64,000 nucleotides of DNA, taken from contig NZ_JASHIK010000020.1 in NCBI RefSeq assembly GCF_030733745.1, positions 29,297 through 93,296 on the forward strand, read 5' to 3'. The position numbers and the translations under genes are program-made. This DNA is from Stappia sp. MMSF_3263 (GTDB lineage: Bacteria > Pseudomonadota > Alphaproteobacteria > Rhizobiales > Stappiaceae). The notes beneath the pieces were generated by a model that did no database searches, was not told where the DNA came from, and saw only the letters and a list, made by a program, of their open reading frames with translations. This document shows positions 59,934 through 64,000 of the stretch, piece after piece; within the stretch, counting starts at the first letter, position 1; every line of letters starts with the position of its first letter.

Positions 59934-61136
59934 TCACGCCGCCTTCCGGTGACAGGCAAGCAAGGGGCCGTAGAGCAAGGCGAAACCGGAGAATGCCGCG
60001 ATCCATGTGAGGGCGGACAGCACATAGAGCATCTCCGCCTGGGCCGGCGACAATCCGGCCAGCACGCGCATCAGGACGGAGCAGATCAGCAGCAGGTAGA
60101 CCAGCGCGGTTCCCGGACCGGCGGCAAGCGCCCGCCCGGTATGACCAAGTGTGGCGCGCGTCATCACCGCGAGCGTCATGACGCCGATGGCGCCGGCAAG
60201 CCACAAATGCTGCGCGGCGGCGGTGCCAAGCATCTCGGGGAACAGGATGGCCATGCCGAGCGCCAGCGCGCCGGCCGGAACGAAGCCGTAGCCGGCGTGC
60301 AGGATCCAGACCAGCGGCTCGGCGCCAGTGCTCGCCCCGGCCCAGCGCGACAGGCGGAAGGCATGGAGCGCGCCAGCCACCATCAATGCAAAGCCCGTCG
60401 GCCCCCCCTCGGGCATCGCCACCCACAGGGCGAGCGCGGCAAGCAGGATCGCAAGGGCTATCTTGTCAAATCGCCCGAGCGGGCTCGGCAACCGGGTCTC
60501 GCCGCGCTTCACCAGCCAGTTGCGGGTGAAGGAGGGAACGATCCGGCCCCCGATGACGGCGATCATCAGCACCGCCGCCGCCAGCCCCAGCCGCAGGCCC
60601 GCGCCTTGCGCCGCGTAGTTCCCTCGCGCAGCGTCCAGATGGAAGAGCAGGTTGCCAAGGATCATCAGAGTGAGCATTCCCAGGACGACAAGGTTTCGCC
60701 AGTTCCGTCCGGCGACAAGCTCGCGCAGGATTGCGCCCGCAAGTGCCACCTGAAAGGCGAGGTCGACCGCCGCAACAAGACTTGCCGGAAGTTCGGCCGA
60801 TACGGCGATCACGATCCGTCCGGAAAGCCAGAGCGTGAAAAGACCTGCAAGCGGCCAGCCAACCAGCGGCAGGCGGCCCGTCCAGTTGGGCACCGCCGTC
60901 AGCAGGAAACCGGCGATCACGGCACCGAGGTAACCGAACAGGAATTCGTGCGCATGCCATGAAACGGGATCGAAAGCGGTTGGCAGGGACAGCCGTCCCG
61001 CGAGCATGGGGACCCAGGCCGCCATCGCAAGGGCGGCAAAGACGGCGCTGCCCAGGAAGAAAGGGCGGAAGCCGTATGTGAGGATCGCAAACCCCTTCCA
61101 GGACCGCATCTGCTCCGCGCTCGTCGCCATTGCCAT
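59934..61136 (-). CDS. nnrS: NnrS family heme/copper membrane protein
   Basis: A 400-residue protein with about twelve transmembrane helices. NnrS hallmarks are TYGFRPFFLGSAVFAAL, WHAHEFLFGYLGAVIAGFLL, NWTGR and the conserved VMTRATLGHTGR. NnrS eases nitrosative stress during nitrate or nitrite respiration. It starts at ATG 61136 and is divergent from the NsrR-like regulator, with tandem operator repeats in the gap. Confidence 0.92.
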   Translation of the reverse strand: MAMATSAEQMRSWKGFAILTYGFRPFFLGSAVFAALAMAAWVPMLAGRLSLPTAFDPVSWHAHEFLFGYLGAVIAGFLLTAVPNWTGRLPLVGWPLAGLFTLWLSGRIVIAVSAELPASLVAAVDLAFQVALAGAILRELVAGRNWRNLVVLGMLTLMILGNLLFHLDAARGNYAAQGAGLRLGLAAAVLMIAVIGGRIVPSFTRNWLVKRGETRLPSPLGRFDKIALAILLAALALWVAMPEGGPTGFALMVAGALHAFRLSRWAGASTGAEPLVWILHAGYGFVPAGALALGMAILFPEMLGTAAAQHLWLAGAIGVMTLAVMTRATLGHTGRALAAGPGTALVYLLLICSVLMRVLAGLSPAQAEMLYVLSALTWIAAFSGFALLYGPLLACHRKAA

Positions 61137-61205
61137 CGCGCCCTTGCTTGTGTCGGCGAAGTTGCGCCGGGCTCCCTTGCCGTGGTCGCGCCCGCCATCG
61201 ATGAA

Positions 61206-61259
61206 TACGCATTTGAAATACCAATTATCAGATGTTATTACGCATCTCAAATACCAATT
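61206..61259. promoter_or_regulatory. Tandem 21-bp direct repeat, putative NsrR-type operator
   Basis: Two copies, 61206-61226 and 61239-61259, are identical at 19 of 21 positions (first copy TACGCATTTGAAATACCAAT plus T) with a 33-bp period, about three helical turns. Each contains GCATTT-N-AAATAC, resembling the core of NsrR sites. The second copy overlaps the region just before the regulator start, and both lie between nnrS and the Rrf2 gene. Confidence 0.6.
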
Positions 61260-61272
61260 CAGGAGCGTGACA

Positions 61273-61677
61273 TTGCGCCTCACATCCTTCACAGACTATG
61301 GCTTCCGCGCGCTCATGCGCATGGCCGGCGATCCCGATCGGGCCTTTTCCACGTCCGAGCTTGCGACAGATCTGCGCATTTCGCGCAATCACCTGGCCAA
61401 GGTCATCTCGCGGCTGGCACGGGCCGGCATCCTTTCGACGCGTCGGGGCGGCGCCGGCGGCGCCGTTCTGGCGCGCCCGGCCGAAGAGATCCGGCTTGGC
61501 GACATCGCCCGCATTCTGGAGGCCGACCAGCCGCTCGTCGAATGTTTCGCGGGCGATGCCAGCGCCTGCACGCTGGTGCAGAGATGCCGCCTGAAGTCGC
61601 GTCTGGCAGCGGCGGAAACCGCGTTCCTCGCCGAACTCGACCGCAGCACGCTTGCCGATTGCGCCGACCCGCCCTGA
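61273..61677 (+). CDS. nsrR: Rrf2-family regulator, NsrR-like
   Basis: A 134-residue Rrf2 winged-helix regulator. Cysteines C91, C99 and C105 (ECF...ACTLVQRC) match the iron-sulfur ligands of NsrR, the nitric oxide sensor. The N-terminus RLTSFTDYGFRALMRMAG is the NsrR pattern, and LRISRNHLAKVISRLARAG is the recognition region. TTG 61273 is the likely start: AGGAG lies 7 nt upstream, while a GTG at 61267 is too close to it. It probably represses the nnrS-nnrU operon and itself. Confidence 0.87.
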   Translation: MRLTSFTDYGFRALMRMAGDPDRAFSTSELATDLRISRNHLAKVISRLARAGILSTRRGGAGGAVLARPAEEIRLGDIARILEADQPLVECFAGDASACTLVQRCRLKSRLAAAETAFLAELDRSTLADCADPP

Positions 61678-61699
61678 GCGACAGGTCGCATCGAAACGG

Positions 61700-62602
61700 T
61701 CAGCTGCCCTGGTAGTGCTGCACGCCGCGCTCGAAATAGTCGACCAGCGCCACACATTCTCCGCTCAGCTTGTCGCCATGCGGCTTGATGATCGAATATT
61801 CGAACCGTTCGACGATATCGACCGGCCGCACCACACCGCCCATGCTCCGGTGATCCTCCGCGGTGAAGGCGTCGACGATGCCAACCCCCATGCCGCGCAT
61901 GACCAGTGCCGAGACGATGTGCGAAAGATAGGACTTCATCTTCTGCACCGGCGGACGCTGCATCTTGGCGAATAACCGGTCGAAGGCGCGCCCGGACATG
62001 GTGGAATCGACAAAGCCGACAAAGTCGAGACCGGAAAGATCGGCCGGGCGGATCACCGCCTTTTCGCCCAGAGGGTGGCCCGGTGCCGCGATGAAGCGGA
62101 AAGGCACGGACCCGGAGCGCACAACGTCGACCTCGTACTTGTGCTGCGTTGGAATGCCGAAGCCGATCTGGCACTGGCGCAGCGCCACCTGCCGCACGAC
62201 CGGCAGTGTCGTCATCGACAGGAACTCGGCCCGAAACTCCGGCCGCTCCGCGGCGAGCAGCGCGATCACCCCGGGCAGTACCGACTGGGCGATCGCCGGG
62301 GCAGCAGCAATCGTCAGCGTTGCCCGGTAGCCCTGCCGGATCTGGGCAGCGGCGCGCTCGATCTGCGTCAGGCCGACGAAACTACGCTCCACCTCGGTCC
62401 ACAATTCATGTGCCTCGCGGGTGGCAACGACCCGCCCTCCCCGACGCACGAACAGCGGCAGTTCCAACCTTTCCTCGAGATCGCGAATGAGACGACTTAC
62501 CGCAGGTTGCGAAATGGCAAGCTCGTCGGCCGCCGCCGATACAGTGCCGGTGCGCATAACCGCCCGGAAAGCCTCAAGAGAACGTTGAGATAGCGCCGAC
62601 AC
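61700..62602 (-). CDS. LysR-family transcriptional regulator
   Basis: A 300-residue LysR regulator. The N-terminal helix-turn-helix reads RTGTVSAAADELAISQPAVS and LIRDLEERLELPLFVR, followed by a periplasmic-binding-like effector domain from about 90. The effector domain contains PGHPLGEKAVIRPADL. The start is GTG 62602. It is divergent from the flavoprotein gene at 62699 and likely controls it; the inducer is probably an amine or amino acid. Confidence 0.9.
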   Translation of the reverse strand: MSALSQRSLEAFRAVMRTGTVSAAADELAISQPAVSRLIRDLEERLELPLFVRRGGRVVATREAHELWTEVERSFVGLTQIERAAAQIRQGYRATLTIAAAPAIAQSVLPGVIALLAAERPEFRAEFLSMTTLPVVRQVALRQCQIGFGIPTQHKYEVDVVRSGSVPFRFIAAPGHPLGEKAVIRPADLSGLDFVGFVDSTMSGRAFDRLFAKMQRPPVQKMKSYLSHIVSALVMRGMGVGIVDAFTAEDHRSMGGVVRPVDIVERFEYSIIKPHGDKLSGECVALVDYFERGVQHYQGS

Positions 62603-62614
62603 TATAACATTCCC

Positions 62615-62650
62615 GTATAAGCATGGAATAAAACAGTATTTGCCTTATAC
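62615..62650. promoter_or_regulatory. Spaced inverted repeat, possible LysR binding site
   Basis: GTATAAG at 62615-62621 and CTTATAC at 62644-62650 form 7-bp inverted arms 22 bp apart (29 bp arm to arm) in an AT-rich divergent promoter region between lysR and the oxidoreductase. The layout is compatible with two half-sites of a LysR tetramer. Confidence 0.4.
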
Positions 62651-62698
62651 CGCTCACCTCCTCAGTCTGACAAGCAGGCGCATGTCTGGAGGGGCGAT

Positions 62699-63994
62699 GT
62701 GAGCATGTCAGACGATAGCCGGCCGCTGCCGGAGAAGACCCAGGTCGTTGTCATCGGCGGCGGGATCGTCGGCGTCTGCACGGCCCTCTATCTTGCCGAA
62801 AAGGGTATTCCGGTCGTCCTGTGCGAAAAGGGACGGATCGCCGGCGAGCAATCGTCGCGCAACTGGGGCTGGATCCGCAAGGCCGGGCGGGACAATCGCG
62901 AACTCCAGTTGATGATCGAGAGCGCCGTCCTTTGGAACGAGCTTGCGCCACGGCTTGGCGAGGACATCGGCTACGGCATCCGCGGCACGACCTATCTCGC
63001 CGCAAACGAGACGGAACTGGCCCGGCACGAGACCTGGCTTACCGAAAACAGTGACTTTGCCCACGGCTCGACGCTCCTCAGCCCGCAGCAGACGGATGAT
63101 CTGCTGAAGCGCAACGACCGCCAGTTCGCCGGCGCGCTGCACACACCCTCCGACGCCACCGCAGAGCCCGCCCTGGCGGTCCCGGCCATGGCCCGTTACG
63201 CGGAGCGCCTGGGAGCCACCATCCTTGAAGGTTGCGCCGTGCGCTCCATCGAACGCAGCGCCGGCAAGGTGCGGGCGGTCGTCACCGAGCGCGGCGAGAT
63301 CGCCTGCCAGACGGTGGTGCTCGCCGGCGGCGTCTGGTCGCGCACCTTCCTGGAGAACCTCGGCCTGTCGTTGCCGCAACTGGCGGTGAAGTCGTCGGTG
63401 ATGCGCACCACGCCAGGGCCCGAAGTGATCGCCGGCGCGGTCGGCGCAACGAATGCCTCGCTTCGCCGCCGGGCCGATGGCGGATACACGATCGCCCGCT
63501 CGGGTGCGGCCGAGTTCCAACTCGTTCCCGCCGCCTTCCGGCACTTCGCGAACTTCCTGCCGATCCTCGCCGATCGCTGGCGGATCATGAAAATCCGCCT
63601 GTCCGGCGACTTCTTCGGTCCGCTCGGCCGGCAACGCTGGCAAGCGGACGAGGTGACGCCTTTCGAACAGGTGCGGGTGATGGACCCGGCGCCCGACCGG
63701 CAACTCCTCAACAAGGTACTGGCAGGCGCCAAGGCCCTTCATCCGCGTCTCGACGGTGTCGAGATCGCCGAAACATGGGGCGGGCTCATCGATGTGCTGC
63801 CCGACGAGATCCCGGTGGTCGACGAACCGCCGGGATGGTCGGGGCTGGTGATCGCCACGGGCCTTTCCGGACACGGGTTCGGTATCGGGCCGGGGGTCGC
63901 CAAGCTGGTCGTCCAGCATATCGAGGGCGAGACCCCGCTGGTCGACATGAGACCCTTCGCCTTCTCCCGGTTCTCGAAGAAGGCGGCCGCATGA
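62699..63994 (+). CDS. FAD-dependent oxidoreductase, D-amino-acid oxidase family
   Basis: A 431-residue DAO-family flavoprotein. The ADP-binding fold is VVVIGGGIVGVCTALYLAEK with the ribose-binding Glu in LCEKGR; the C-terminal FAD contact is VIATGLSGHGFGIGPG. NWGWIRKAGRD follows the FAD site. Such enzymes oxidise D-amino acids, N-methyl or other secondary amines. GTG 62699 sits 7 nt after GGAGGG; ATG 62705 is the alternative start. Its stop overlaps the next ATG by 4 nt, so an operon continues beyond the window. Confidence 0.9.
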   Translation: MSMSDDSRPLPEKTQVVVIGGGIVGVCTALYLAEKGIPVVLCEKGRIAGEQSSRNWGWIRKAGRDNRELQLMIESAVLWNELAPRLGEDIGYGIRGTTYLAANETELARHETWLTENSDFAHGSTLLSPQQTDDLLKRNDRQFAGALHTPSDATAEPALAVPAMARYAERLGATILEGCAVRSIERSAGKVRAVVTERGEIACQTVVLAGGVWSRTFLENLGLSLPQLAVKSSVMRTTPGPEVIAGAVGATNASLRRRADGGYTIARSGAAEFQLVPAAFRHFANFLPILADRWRIMKIRLSGDFFGPLGRQRWQADEVTPFEQVRVMDPAPDRQLLNKVLAGAKALHPRLDGVEIAETWGGLIDVLPDEIPVVDEPPGWSGLVIATGLSGHGFGIGPGVAKLVVQHIEGETPLVDMRPFAFSRFSKKAAA

Positions 63995-64000
63995 CCCACC
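63991..64000 (+). CDS. Start of a downstream gene, cut by window edge
   Basis: An ATG at 63991 overlaps the flavoprotein stop (ATGA) and begins Met-Thr-His before the window ends. The overlap pattern is the same coupled arrangement used throughout this segment. Nothing can be said about the product. Confidence 0.4.

Noticed and set aside
1..64000. CRISPR arrays, insertion sequences, prophage genes, riboswitches
   Set aside because: No regularly spaced repeats, transposase or phage motifs, or recognisable riboswitch cores were seen on either strand.

Overview
The window is a GC-rich, tightly packed alphaproteobacterial chromosome segment. It most resembles Hyphomicrobiales (Rhizobiales), perhaps a marine Stappia/Roseibium-type organism; this is inferred from the housekeeping run DUF2948-hisD-UPF0262-LMW phosphatase-infA-maf-yacG, the abundance of TRAP and ABC uptake systems, and a narR-narKGHJI locus with nnrS/nnrU. 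No insertion sequence, integrase, phage gene, CRISPR array or rRNA was seen. The only RNA gene is tRNA-Phe(GAA).

Layout. 1-0.8 kb: a truncated NAD(P)-binding oxidoreductase divergent from an HxlR regulator. 0.9-7.5 kb: a MocR-type regulator divergent from a TRAP transporter plus class II HMG-CoA reductase and HMG-CoA lyase, i.e. a predicted mevalonate uptake and catabolism operon with a perfect 21-bp-arm palindrome between the two units. 7.6-13.7 kb: an ABC transporter of EhuABCD type with EutB- and EutC-like enzymes and an FCD-type GntR regulator. 13.8-14.5 kb: a YaiI-family protein and tRNA-Phe. 14.7-22.3 kb: a TPR plus beta-barrel outer-membrane protein resembling Slam, followed in the same operon by a large FecR-domain protein whose C-terminus looks like a TbpB-type beta-barrel (a possible type XI secretion pair), then a 5'-nucleotidase, a second FecR protein and yacG. 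22.3-28.7 kb: an SDR and acyl-CoA ligase lying between yacG and maf, then the conserved infA/hisD block. 28.9-32.3 kb: a GAF/multi-PAS/GGDEF protein with a decayed EAL domain.

32.6-44.5 kb is a sugar or sugar-acid catabolic locus: a quinol-monooxygenase-like protein, SDR, an IclR regulator fused to an SMP-30 lactonase, epimerase, sugar ABC transporter, enolase-superfamily dehydratase and DapA-family enzyme on the minus strand, divergent from dgoK-dgoA. An IclR-type operator sits between the two arms. Together these can carry a sugar such as D-galactose (and perhaps L-arabinose) through lactone, aldonate and 2-keto-3-deoxy acid.

44.6-61.7 kb is respiratory nitrate reduction: narK (a NarK1-NarK2 fusion), narGHJI, a parvulin, a beta-carbonic anhydrase, moeA and a DUF2478 gene, all on the minus strand and probably one operon. 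A cysteine-poor FNR-family regulator (NarR-like) is divergent, with TTGAT-N4-ATCAA type boxes on both sides. nnrS and nnrU follow, with an NsrR-like Rrf2 regulator and a tandem operator. The last 2.3 kb holds a LysR regulator divergent from a D-amino-acid-oxidase-like flavoprotein.

Names come from reading motifs and remembered family signatures. No database search was run, and start codons were chosen by ribosome-binding-site spacing and family start positions.
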